Shown here in pieces: positions 24,562-31,480 of a stretch of DNA of 31,480 bases. Source of the DNA: Dehalococcoidales bacterium (lineage in GTDB: Bacteria > Chloroflexota > Dehalococcoidia > Dehalococcoidales > Fen-1064); contig JAQTPO010000004.1 in the NCBI GenBank assembly GCA_028712845.1, forward strand, positions 1-31,480, written 5' to 3'. Each line of letters begins with the position of its first letter. The stretch's first letter is position 1. Below the pieces are notes generated by a model. That model saw only the letters and a list, made by a program, of their open reading frames with translations. It was not told the DNA's origin and ran no database searches. The position numbers and the translations under genes are program-made.

Positions 24562-26352
24562 ATGGAAAACATCAGGAACTTTTGTATCATCGCGCATATC
24601 GACCACGGCAAATCTACCCTCGCCGACCGTATTCTGGAACTGACCGGCGTGCTGCACACCACGGAAAACGCGCAGGTACTGGACAGTATGGACCTGGAGC
24701 GTGAGCGCGGCATCACCATCAAAGCCAAGTCCGTGCGCATGCCTTATAAATCGCAGGACGGCAAAGAATACATTCTGAACCTCATCGATACGCCGGGTCA
24801 CGTGGACTTCAACTATGAGGTCTCCCGCAGTCTCAATGCCTGCGAGGGCGCGATTCTGCTCGTGGATGCTTCGCAGGGAGTGGAAGCGCAGACCATTGCC
24901 AACGCCTATCTGGCAATCGATGCCGGTCTGGAAATCATCCCCGTCATCAACAAAATCGACCTGCCGAATGCAATGATTGACGAATGCCGCCAGCAAATTG
25001 AAGACTCGCTGGGCTTGCCCGGGAAAACGGCGATGCTCGTCTCCGCCAAAGACGGCACCGGCGTGCCCGAACTGCTGGAAGCCGTTGTCACTCTCGTGCC
25101 GCCGCCGAAGGGCAGCGCTGAAGAGCCGTTGAAATGCCTCATTTTCGACTCTTTTTATGATACCTACCGCGGCGTCATCCCGCACATCCGGGTCTTTTCC
25201 GGCAGCCTGAAACACGGTGACAAAATCATGATTAAGTCCATCGGGCAGGTGCATGAAGTGGATGAAGTGGGCTACTTCACACCGCAACTGACTCCCAGTG
25301 AGATTCTGACGGCAGGGGAAGTAGGTTACGTCGGCGCCATCATCAAAAAGGTGGGCAGTATCCACGTCGGCGATACCCTTATTTCGCCCGACTACCCTGA
25401 AACCGAGGGCATACCCGGCTTCAGACACACACAACCGATGGTTTTTTGCGGTATCTATCCCATTAATACTAATGATTATGTCAAGTTGACGGCGGCGCTG
25501 GAAAAATTCCAGCTCAACGATTCCTCCATCATCTACGAGAAAGAAAGCTCGGCGGCGCTCGGCTGGGGGTACCGTCTGGGATTTATGGGTATGCTGCACA
25601 TGGAAATCACGCTCGAAAGGCTGAAGCGTGAGTACGGACAGGAACTGATTGCCACCATGCCCTCCGTCATCTACAAGGTATTCACCACCAGTGGTGAAGC
25701 CCTGCTTATCGATAACCCTTCCAAATTCCCCGACCCCAGCCGCATCGACCACATCGAAGAGCCGATCATCACCCTGCGTGTCATCGTTCCGAATGAATTC
25801 GTGGGACCGATTATGGAGCTATCCGATGCCAAACGCGCCAAGCTGGTAGGAATGGAGCATCCGGATAAAAGGCGCGCTCTCCTGACTTATGAATTCCCGC
25901 TGGCAGAAATGATTACCGGCTACTACGACAAGCTCAAGAGCGTCAGCCGCGGCTATGCCAGTATGGACTACGATTTCCTGGGCTATCGCGGCGGTGATTT
26001 CGTCAAGGTGGACATACTGGTCAAAGAAAATCAGGTGGATGCTTTGTCCTTTATCTCTGTACGGGAAAGCTCTCAGCCTAAATCCAGAGCGCTGATTCAT
26101 AAGCTGAGAAAACTGATTCCCCGACAGATGTTTGAAATACCTCTGCAGGCGGCAATCGGCAGCAAAGTGATTGCGCGGGAAGATATTGTCGCACTCAGAA
26201 AAGACGTCCTGGCGAAATGCTACGGCGGTGATATCTCGCGCAAACGTAAACTACTGGAAAAACAGGCCGAAGGCAAGAAGAAGATGAAGATGGTGGGCGC
26301 GGTGGAAGTGCCGCAGGAAGCGTTTCTCCTGCTCCTTAAGATGGAGGAGTAG
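24562..26352 (+). CDS. lepA: elongation factor 4 (LepA), ribosome-associated GTPase
   Basis: 596 aa, the normal LepA length. G1 AHIDHGKST (11-19), G3 DTPGHVDF, G4 NKIDL and G5 SAKDGTG are intact. They are followed by the EF-G-like domains and the LepA-specific C-terminal part (KLRKLIPRQMFEIPLQAAIGSKVIARE near 510-540). It acts on stalled or mis-translocated ribosomes. The ATG has no visible ribosome binding site. The stop is one base before the hemW ATG, and the GGAGGAG at the end of lepA serves hemW. Confidence 0.97.
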   Translation: MENIRNFCIIAHIDHGKSTLADRILELTGVLHTTENAQVLDSMDLERERGITIKAKSVRMPYKSQDGKEYILNLIDTPGHVDFNYEVSRSLNACEGAILLVDASQGVEAQTIANAYLAIDAGLEIIPVINKIDLPNAMIDECRQQIEDSLGLPGKTAMLVSAKDGTGVPELLEAVVTLVPPPKGSAEEPLKCLIFDSFYDTYRGVIPHIRVFSGSLKHGDKIMIKSIGQVHEVDEVGYFTPQLTPSEILTAGEVGYVGAIIKKVGSIHVGDTLISPDYPETEGIPGFRHTQPMVFCGIYPINTNDYVKLTAALEKFQLNDSSIIYEKESSAALGWGYRLGFMGMLHMEITLERLKREYGQELIATMPSVIYKVFTTSGEALLIDNPSKFPDPSRIDHIEEPIITLRVIVPNEFVGPIMELSDAKRAKLVGMEHPDKRRALLTYEFPLAEMITGYYDKLKSVSRGYASMDYDFLGYRGGDFVKVDILVKENQVDALSFISVRESSQPKSRALIHKLRKLIPRQMFEIPLQAAIGSKVIAREDIVALRKDVLAKCYGGDISRKRKLLEKQAEGKKKMKMVGAVEVPQEAFLLLLKMEE

Positions 26353-26353
26353 A

Positions 26354-27754
26354 ATGCGGGGACTCTACATCCACGTTCCTTTCTGCGTCAAGAAATGCAG
26401 TTACTGCGATTTCTATTCATTACCGGCGCGTCTGGACTCGGTGGAGTCTTATGTTCAGGCAGTGATACAGGAAGCGCGAAAGTATGTTCTCCCTCTCCCT
26501 GAAAATCATTACTCTCATTCCAGCAAAGGCTGGAATCCAGATGTGAGGGAAATTGGGCTGGATGGTCATGGTTTGCAGAAATGTCGCCCTGAGCTTGGCG
26601 AAGGGTCTCCTCGCCTACTAAGTAGTGTTGGAGATTCTTCGTCCAGATTCGTCGGGACTCAGAAAGACAATGCCCTGTTCCAGACCCTGTACATTGGCGG
26701 CGGCACGCCGAGTTTACTCGGAGCGAAACACCTCAAAGAACTGATGGACGGACTCAAAAAAACACTGAATTTATGTTCCAATCGTCATTGCGAGTCCACC
26801 CGGGTGGACAAAGCAATCTCAGGGACGAGGGGTTCCCCCACACCGGGATTGCCGCGTCACTCCGCTCCTCGCAATGGCACCCCTGAATTTATGGAAGCTA
26901 CCATCGAAGTAAACCCCGAATCGGCTACGGACGAATTTCTGACAGCCGCAAAAGAGGCAGGTTTTAATCGGGTATCTTTCGGGGTGCAATCGCTTTCCGA
27001 TGACGAACTCCGTAGTGTCGGCAGGATTCACACGGCGGCGCAGGCTATTTCCGCCATAAAACTGGCGCAAAAGCTCGACTATAAAGCCATTTCCGCTGAC
27101 CTGATTATCGGTCTGCCCGGTCAAACATGGTCAACGCTGCGCAAATCGCTGGAGAAGCTGGTCGGGCTGGGCATCCAGCACCTTTCGGTGTATTGCCTAG
27201 CGCTGGAAGAAGGCACACCACTGGCAGAAAATCCGCCATTCGACCTGCCGTCCGATGATGCACAGGTCGAGCTTTTTGAGAAAGCGCGCTTGCTTCTGAA
27301 AACACTGGGCTATAGCCACTACGAGATATCTAATTTTGCACTCAAAGGCTATGAATGTCTGCACAACCTCAATTACTGGCGCGGCGGCGAATATCTCGGG
27401 CTGGGCGCGGCAGCGGCTTCACATCTGAACGGCAAACGGTTTAAGAATAAGGCAAATCTGGACGCTTATCTGGAAAATCCGGGTGGACAAACGGAGTACA
27501 CCGAGGAATTGAAAAATGAAGATAAAGCCGCCGAGGAAGCGATGCTGCGCCTGCGTTTACTGGAAGAAGGATTGGATACTGTTGAGTTGTCGGATAAATT
27601 CGGGAGTGATAATGTTAAGGGAATCATCAGCCGACTCGATAATATGGTACAGGACGGGCTGTTGATTCGCGAGCACAAAACATATCGCCTGACGCCTTCC
27701 AGAGTAATGACATCGAACCCTATTTTTGCCAGAGTAATTGCAGGAGTAAAATAA
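26354..27754 (+). CDS. hemW: HemW-like radical SAM heme chaperone with two repeat-derived insertions
   Basis: 466 aa, about 90 longer than usual. C11, C15 and C18 (PFCVKKCSYCDFYS) are the radical SAM cluster ligands. LYIGGGTPSLL, EATIEVNPES, RVSFGVQSL and the HemW-specific HNLNYW follow in normal order, then the C-terminal wing. Family members carry heme to apoproteins; older annotation called them coproporphyrinogen oxidases. The extra length lies in two places: residues about 46-107 and 141-178. Both replace short surface loops and are encoded by palindromic repeat DNA (see repeat entries) read through in frame without stops. Translation is coupled to lepA through overlapping signals. Confidence 0.92.
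   Translation: MRGLYIHVPFCVKKCSYCDFYSLPARLDSVESYVQAVIQEARKYVLPLPENHYSHSSKGWNPDVREIGLDGHGLQKCRPELGEGSPRLLSSVGDSSSRFVGTQKDNALFQTLYIGGGTPSLLGAKHLKELMDGLKKTLNLCSNRHCESTRVDKAISGTRGSPTPGLPRHSAPRNGTPEFMEATIEVNPESATDEFLTAAKEAGFNRVSFGVQSLSDDELRSVGRIHTAAQAISAIKLAQKLDYKAISADLIIGLPGQTWSTLRKSLEKLVGLGIQHLSVYCLALEEGTPLAENPPFDLPSDDAQVELFEKARLLLKTLGYSHYEISNFALKGYECLHNLNYWRGGEYLGLGAAAASHLNGKRFKNKANLDAYLENPGGQTEYTEELKNEDKAAEEAMLRLRLLEEGLDTVELSDKFGSDNVKGIISRLDNMVQDGLLIREHKTYRLTPSRVMTSNPIFARVIAGVK
26489..26674 (+). repeat. repeat-derived in-frame insertion 1 inside hemW
   Basis: The stretch holds a perfect hairpin ATTCCAGC/GCTGGAAT (26517-26536) and then a segment with CGCCCTGAGCTTGGCGAAGG and GAGATTCTTCGTCC followed by GGGACTCAGAAAGACA. 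These are wordings of intergenic repeat elements. The encoded peptide (about residues 46-107) is rich in S, G, R and P and unlike HemW. It falls between the first helix after the iron-sulfur motif and the TLYIGGGTPS strand. Confidence 0.75.
26786..26876 (+). repeat. repeat-derived in-frame insertion 2 inside hemW
   Basis: CATTGCGAG (26786-26794) and CTCGCAATG (26868-26876) are perfect 9-bp terminal inverted repeats. Inside are AGCAATCTC, GATTGCCGCG and CTCCGCTCCTCGC, shared with the copies at 24335, 24476 and 30939. It encodes most of residues 141-178, between the helix KKTLNL and the strand EATIEVNPES. Confidence 0.85.
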
Positions 27755-27860
27755 AGGGAGTCAGCATAACAAATAAGAGGGCAAATTGCTAATGCAGCCG
27801 AATATTAGCACAATGCCCCATTTCCCTACTCGCTTCGCTCAGGGACAATTGCCTTTATCC

Positions 27861-27908
27861 CTTCCCGTCGGGAAGAGAAACATTATTAGAGGGGCTGCGC
27901 CCCTCTAA
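27861..27908 (+). repeat. two strong hairpins between hemW and the radical SAM gene
   Basis: CTTCCCG-T-CGGGAAG (27861-27875) and TTAGAGGGGC-TGC-GCCCCTCTAA (27886-27908, 10-bp perfect arms) lie 11 bases apart. Neither has a T-run, so they may be transcript-end or repeat structures. The repeat word TACTCGCTTCGCTCAGGGAC stands just before them (about 27826). Confidence 0.6.
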
Positions 27909-27971
27909 CTCAAGCCTTGCTTAAAACGAGGCAAGTTGTACAGAAATAACAGGGGTGTTACAGAGGTAAAT

Positions 27972-28904
27972 ATGACATTTCAGAGACCGGAGATTATACG
28001 TCCTCCCAGCGAATGGCGGAGTTATTACCTGCCGCTAACTAACGGGTGTTCTAACAATACCTGCACTTTCTGCGGTAGCTATGGTGAAAAACTGCAAATC
28101 AGGGACGTAGAAGAAGTTAAAAAAGAAATTGATGCGCTGGCTCTTTTTATGAAAAGCGGTCTTGCCGTGGCAGGGATGCCGATGATTATGTACGCCATCG
28201 CCAGAGAATGGGATGGGAATGGCGTCTTTCTTCAGGACAGCGATGCCCTGGTCTATCCTTATCCCAAATTGAAAGAGACTCTGGAACATCTGAACCAAAA
28301 GTTACCCGATGTCCAGAGAGTAGCCACTTATGCCACCACACAGGATATCCTGCGCCGCAGCCCCGCCGAGCTTAAAGAATTACGGAAGCTGAAACTCGGC
28401 ATCGTCTATATCGGGCTGGAAAGCGGCGATGACGATATACTACAGAAAGTCGGCAAGGGAGTTACTTCCAGTCAGGAGATAGAAGCCGTCCACAGAGCCA
28501 AAGAGGCTGGTATCCTGACTTCCATCACCATCATTCTGGGTCTGGGCGGGAAAGAAGGCAGTGAAAAACACGCCCTTGAAACTGCCCGCGTGCTCAGCGA
28601 GATGGACCCGGACTATGTGGGGGCGCTGACACTGACACTGGGACCGAAGACACCTTTGTATCAGGACTGGAAAGCCGGCAAGTTTTCCCTCATCACGCCG
28701 TTCGAATCGATAGGGGAATTGCTGCTGATTCTTAAAAATGCCAATTTCTCCAACTGTTTCTTCAGCTCGATGCACGCCTCCAATTACTTCTCCATCAGGG
28801 GCACTCTGCCGCAGGATAAGAAAAAGATGATTGCGCTACTGGAGCGTGTTATCCGGCAAGGCGATCCGGCTTTACTAAGACCTGACTTTTTGAGAGGGAT
28901 GTAA
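27972..28904 (+). CDS. radical SAM enzyme with GCSNNTCTFC cluster motif
   Basis: 310 aa. C-x4-C-x2-C in NGCSNNTCTFCGSYG (about residues 25-33 for the three cysteines) is the variant radical SAM motif of the Elp3/YgiQ-like uncharacterised group. FLQDSDALVYPYPKL, IYIGLESGDDDIL with KVGKGV, and ITIILGLGG are the barrel strands that bind S-adenosylmethionine and substrate. There is no B12-binding domain. The start at 27972 is chosen for GAGGT 5 bases before ATG; the open frame extends 12 codons. The reaction is unknown. A copy of its last 14 codons lies 98 bp downstream. Confidence 0.85.
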   Translation: MTFQRPEIIRPPSEWRSYYLPLTNGCSNNTCTFCGSYGEKLQIRDVEEVKKEIDALALFMKSGLAVAGMPMIMYAIAREWDGNGVFLQDSDALVYPYPKLKETLEHLNQKLPDVQRVATYATTQDILRRSPAELKELRKLKLGIVYIGLESGDDDILQKVGKGVTSSQEIEAVHRAKEAGILTSITIILGLGGKEGSEKHALETARVLSEMDPDYVGALTLTLGPKTPLYQDWKAGKFSLITPFESIGELLLILKNANFSNCFFSSMHASNYFSIRGTLPQDKKKMIALLERVIRQGDPALLRPDFLRGM

Positions 28905-28937
28905 CGGACAGTACATCAGTCTGTTGAAGACAGCCTG

Positions 28938-28958
28938 AGTATGACACTGCGGTGTCAG
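28938..28958 (+). repeat. TGCG-loop hairpin repeat, copy 1
   Basis: TGACAC-TGCG-GTGTCA, preceded by AGTA and followed by G. The second copy at 31066-31086 has the same flanks and loop, but A-T in place of the C-G pair at the fourth stem position, so both strands of the stem changed together. Confidence 0.6.
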
Positions 28959-29002
28959 GCGACCCGGCTTTACTGAGACCGGACTTTCTGAGGGGAATGT
29001 AG
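28958..29002 (+). pseudogene. remnant of a second radical SAM gene copy (last 14 codons)
   Basis: Reads GDPALLRPDFLRGM then TAG, identical in protein to the end of the preceding gene (GDPALLRPDFLRGM then TAA). The seven base differences in 45 bases are all at synonymous positions or in the stop codon. No coding sequence matches upstream of the glycine codon. Confidence 0.75.
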
Positions 29003-29048
29003 GGGGGGTAGAATAAATTACCGACCACCTGAACCCCATTTGAGCTCG

Positions 29049-29079
29049 GAAAAAGGCGGAGACCGCTTGCCTCTTTTTC
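29049..29079. terminator. bidirectional terminator between convergent genes
   Basis: GAAAAAGGC and GCCTCTTTTTC pair with a small bulge, around an inner GCGG-AGA-CCGC hairpin. The arrangement gives a stem preceded by A's and followed by T's on both strands. The radical SAM gene enters from the left and the GHKL ATPase gene from the right. Confidence 0.5.
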
Positions 29080-29139
29080 AGACCCTATTATATTACCATT
29101 TTCTCTAAATATTCAACCAGAATACTATCATATTTTTTG

Positions 29140-30780
29140 CTATTTATTTTGTAGGATTTCACGTAGTACATATATTTCGATCGTATCATTGCCGATATCT
29201 AAATGATACCTACCATTACCTTTTTTTGTTAATCTTGCTTCTTCTCCGCTTGAAAATGATTGTTTTTCTTTAACCCTACCTAAATCCCAACAAATTACTT
29301 TGTGTATGCCTTCTGGCGGATGTGACCATCCAAATAAATTCTCAAGAGTAATAACGATCTCCGCCCAAGCGAGTGTAGGTATCCCCTTACTTAGACATTC
29401 AATTATTAAATCCGTACCCACATTAGTATTGTATTCTCCGATTTTAAAATCTATACCTGGATGTTTGCATGAAATCATAGCTTGTAGAAGTAAAGAGGTT
29501 TCAGCTTCACTCCTTGGCTCTTTTAACGGTGCATTTATAAGGCTTTGTGCATTAAGATCTGGTCTACCCCTATAATTGTTTAGTCTTTTCTCTAAATTAT
29601 TTTTTAACTCTTCCTTTTTTCTTTCCTCTTTTTCCTTTTCAGCTGTTGCATGTTTCAGAAAGTCTTCACCCTTTTTTACCTCAAAGTAAGAGACGGTATT
29701 CGGACTATTTTTTATTTCTTCAATAAATTTCTTAATACTTGTGGCAGCTAAAGCATACTCTTCCTGATCATTTCTAATATTGTTTCTATTAGCCGTAAGG
29801 TCAAATTGCTGGCAATTAGCAAAGATAAGCATATTCCGATACCAGTATTGCCCCTTAAATACTTCTTCCGTGATGTAGTTATTTCTCTCAACTCTTATAT
29901 AATCCTTACATAACCATAAACCCATCATTTCATAAGTATGAGGAATCAATTCTCTATTATCCTCTCCTAATATCGCCCCAATTATATTTAAAATAACAGG
30001 TTTCCCCTCTTGCGTTTTTCCACATTCAATTGTCTTAGGTCCAAAAACTTTACAGTATTTGTTACTACCTTTTGATGTATCGGTATCTTCATTGGGAAAT
30101 TTAAAACCAAATGGTATAGTAATCGGAGTCGGCATCGGAGAATTAGCTGGCTTCAATTCAACATCCATTCTTTTCGGACTTCCAAAGTATTGGCTAAACG
30201 AACCTATTACAGTGTACCAAAGAATATATTGTACCAAATTTTCAAGTGATTCAAATTTGAAGTCAGTTTGTTTAGCTTCGAACCCATCAACTATTATTCT
30301 CGTACCTTTTCCATCGATCGTGTCTTCTTCGTATCTGTAAGTTGGAACAATTCCCTTTTTTAAAGTCTGCCAAGGAGGCATTTCAGTTTCAGCATGAATA
30401 TGCTTACCATTTTTCCATGTATCAACAGATATGCCACTACTTTTATAAAATATTTTCGTACCGTGTCCCTTAGTTCCTATTGACCCATATGGCTTGTGCG
30501 AATCACCAAGATTGAAAAAACTCTCAATCTCGCTCGTATTTATCTCCCCGATTTTCGTACTGCTCATTCCTTCGCCATCGTCATTGACAGTAACAATAAT
30601 CTTTTTACGATATGTTCCAGGTATTTGCACCAAGTCGAAATTTAACGTTACTTTAGATGCTCCCGCATCCCAAGAATTACTTAAAGCCTCTCTGATTATC
30701 TCTTTTGGATCTTTAAAGTCTTTGGCAATTTCAAGAAATTCTCTTGCTTCATTTACACGTGGTCTTATACCGGTTGGCAT
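29140..30780 (-). CDS. GHKL (Hsp90/MORC-like) ATPase with possible nuclease-like C-terminus
   Basis: 546 aa. The ATP-binding motifs are intact: N-box EALSNSWDAG (N35), G1 NDDGEGM (67-72) and G2 GSIGTKGHGTK (99-109). A transducer-like middle follows, with a lysine/glutamate-rich coiled segment (about 360-400). The last 110 residues (SEAETSLLLQAM, IDFKIGEYNTNVGTDLII, WAEIVITLENLFGW, HKVICWDLG) have the strand-helix order of PD-(D/E)xK-like folds, but the E-x-K motif is imperfect, so nuclease activity is doubtful. MORC-like ATPases of this kind are known next to restriction-modification systems. ATG 30780 follows GGAGG by 6 bases. The gene is visibly more AT-rich than lepA-hemW, suggesting acquisition. 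Confidence 0.8.
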   Translation of the reverse strand: MPTGIRPRVNEAREFLEIAKDFKDPKEIIREALSNSWDAGASKVTLNFDLVQIPGTYRKKIIVTVNDDGEGMSSTKIGEINTSEIESFFNLGDSHKPYGSIGTKGHGTKIFYKSSGISVDTWKNGKHIHAETEMPPWQTLKKGIVPTYRYEEDTIDGKGTRIIVDGFEAKQTDFKFESLENLVQYILWYTVIGSFSQYFGSPKRMDVELKPANSPMPTPITIPFGFKFPNEDTDTSKGSNKYCKVFGPKTIECGKTQEGKPVILNIIGAILGEDNRELIPHTYEMMGLWLCKDYIRVERNNYITEEVFKGQYWYRNMLIFANCQQFDLTANRNNIRNDQEEYALAATSIKKFIEEIKNSPNTVSYFEVKKGEDFLKHATAEKEKEERKKEELKNNLEKRLNNYRGRPDLNAQSLINAPLKEPRSEAETSLLLQAMISCKHPGIDFKIGEYNTNVGTDLIIECLSKGIPTLAWAEIVITLENLFGWSHPPEGIHKVICWDLGRVKEKQSFSSGEEARLTKKGNGRYHLDIGNDTIEIYVLREILQNK

Positions 30781-30938
30781 TATCAACCTCCGCTATTCCT
30801 ACTTACTATCTTAGCCAAAATGATATTACTATGTCTGCCACCTGTCAATAGTCAGTCTTCTTTCCATCCTATCAACAAGATACCCCATTGCTCGCAAACA
30901 CCACACCCAGTAAACCCAAAGAGGGCAGTCCCCTGCGC

Positions 30939-30983
30939 CCTGAGATTGCCGCGCCTCGATTGCATTGATGGCTCGCAATGACA
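30939..30983 (-). repeat. CATTGCGAG-type repeat remnant
   Basis: CCTGAGATTGCCGCG and CTCGCAATGACA match the 3' half of the hemW insertion (GATTGCCGCG, CTCGCAATGGCA), with the intervening part replaced. The stretch 30787-31173 is otherwise empty apart from this and the TGCG hairpin; I see no gene in it. Confidence 0.6.
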
Positions 30984-31065
30984 GGGAAGGCCCATTATGG
31001 CATTTCGGTTTATACATCATTCCACTGAAGGTGGACTGATCCATTCGTCCGCTTAAGGCGTCCAA

Positions 31066-31086
31066 AGTATGAAACTGCGGTTTCAG
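31066..31086 (+). repeat. TGCG-loop hairpin repeat, copy 2
   Basis: TGAAAC-TGCG-GTTTCA with the same AGTA flank as the copy at 28938. The paired change relative to copy 1 keeps the stem. Confidence 0.6.
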
Positions 31087-31173
31087 TACGCCACCGCGCA
31101 CATCGCATCGCATTGTTAAGTTAATCATAGAATAAGACACTATTAGGGATAATTTGTAGAAATATTTTAAAAA

Positions 31174-31216
31174 GTGGGATAATCCCACTTGACAACAAAT
31201 CCCATAATGATATAGT
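31174..31216 (+). promoter_or_regulatory. promoter with adjoining palindromic operator
   Basis: GTGGGAT-A-ATCCCAC (31174-31188) is a perfect 7-bp palindrome directly abutting TTGACA (31189-31194), with TATAGT 16 bases further (31211-31216). It lies 25 bp before the start of the AbrB-like gene, which probably regulates itself here. Confidence 0.6.
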
Positions 31217-31241
31217 CTAGTTGTAGATAGGTAGATAGTAT

Positions 31242-31480
31242 ATGACAACTATAATTAAAGACCGCAATTTCACAGAGACAAATAAACAGGTAAAGCCTGA
31301 CGATAGAAAGCGAATATGCTTACCTAACACTTTAGTGAAGGAAGGTATTGTATACCGCATATTGTATAACAGCACCGGGCAGATTTTACTTGATCCCCAA
31401 GTAACTATATCTGCTTCAGAAGTGTGGTTATTTAAAGATAAGACTGCCTTAGCTTCGGTGGATAAAGGCATGGTTGAATC
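31242..31480 (+). CDS. AbrB/MazE-like small regulator or antitoxin (partial)
   Basis: 79 codons are visible and the gene runs off the right edge. ATG 31242 follows AGGTAG at a loose distance. The peptide DDRKRICLPNTLVKEGIVYR followed by ILYNSTGQILLDPQVTI has the swapped-hairpin AbrB/MazE pattern (basic strand, LP, polar turn, GQILLDP), then SASEVWLFKDKTALASVDKGM, a common extension of antitoxin-type proteins. Such proteins bind DNA as dimers and are often paired with a PIN or ribonuclease toxin encoded next. No toxin gene is visible within the window. The assignment is by pattern only. Confidence 0.65.
   Translation, partial: MTTIIKDRNFTETNKQVKPDDRKRICLPNTLVKEGIVYRILYNSTGQILLDPQVTISASEVWLFKDKTALASVDKGMVE

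Noticed and set aside
24556..25752. 398-codon open frame antisense to lepA
   Set aside because: lepA is unmistakable on the plus strand. The antisense frame is open because of codon bias, has no ribosome binding site and shows no domain.
30829..31248. 139-codon minus-strand ORF in the repeat-rich gap
   Set aside because: It runs through the repeat remnants, the TGCG hairpin and the promoter, with an unstructured-looking peptide and no ribosome binding site.

Overview
The window reads as a piece of an anaerobic bacterial chromosome, most likely Chloroflexota of the Dehalococcoidia type. That assignment is an inference. It rests on a radical Fe-S dehydratase/benzoyl-CoA-reductase-like operon, the family flavour of LepA and HemW, and many small palindromic repeats of the kind I associate with such genomes. 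I see no rRNA, tRNA, CRISPR array, transposase or phage gene.

Region 1 (1-8.66 kb, all minus strand) is a run of stress and sugar genes. In transcription order: MscS-type channel, HAD sugar-phosphatase-like protein, GT4 glycosyltransferase fused to a bacterial PH-like domain and two membrane helices, universal stress protein, six-hairpin glycoside hydrolase, ROK fructokinase-like kinase, HxGH nucleotidyltransferase, a possible 37-codon ORF, PfkB-type phosphofructokinase, and the start of a second MscS-like protein. Channel and phosphatase genes overlap by 4 bp, and phosphatase and glycosyltransferase genes lie 3 bp apart. A plausible reading is a pathway that makes a sugar-based solute and recycles it (transferase, phosphatase, hydrolase, kinase, kinase) between two mechanosensitive channels.

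Region 2 (8.85-9.56 kb) is a gene graveyard. A decayed second copy of the fructokinase is fused to a fragment of a NarL-type response-regulator receiver. A stand-alone C39-like cysteine peptidase gene follows on the plus strand.

Region 3 (10.5-15.4 kb, minus) holds a TetR regulator, an ABC ATPase and two ABC-2 permeases in an overlapping operon. The tetR promoter is near-consensus, overlaps inverted operator half-sites and leaves almost no 5' leader. Downstream is a CPA2 cation/proton antiporter broken by a frameshift beside a six-base homopolymer.

Region 4 (15.5-20.0 kb, minus) is a four-gene operon of two benzoyl-CoA reductase/2-hydroxyacyl-CoA dehydratase-family subunits and two different ASKHA-type activating ATPases. 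One activase appears to start at a rare ATT codon, and nested-palindrome repeats flank its gene.

Region 5 (20.1-29.0 kb, plus) carries trkH-trkA potassium uptake, a lipoprotein, a 67-aa protein, a lone receiver domain, lepA-hemW and a radical SAM protein. hemW carries two in-frame insertions made of the same palindromic repeat material that occupies nearby intergenic DNA; this is the most unusual observation in the window. Past the radical SAM gene lies a second copy of its last 14 codons that differs only at synonymous positions.

Region 6 (29.0-31.5 kb) has a convergent, AT-rich GHKL ATPase gene with a possible nuclease-like C-terminus (MORC/defence flavour), repeat debris, and the start of an AbrB/MazE-like gene behind a palindromic promoter.
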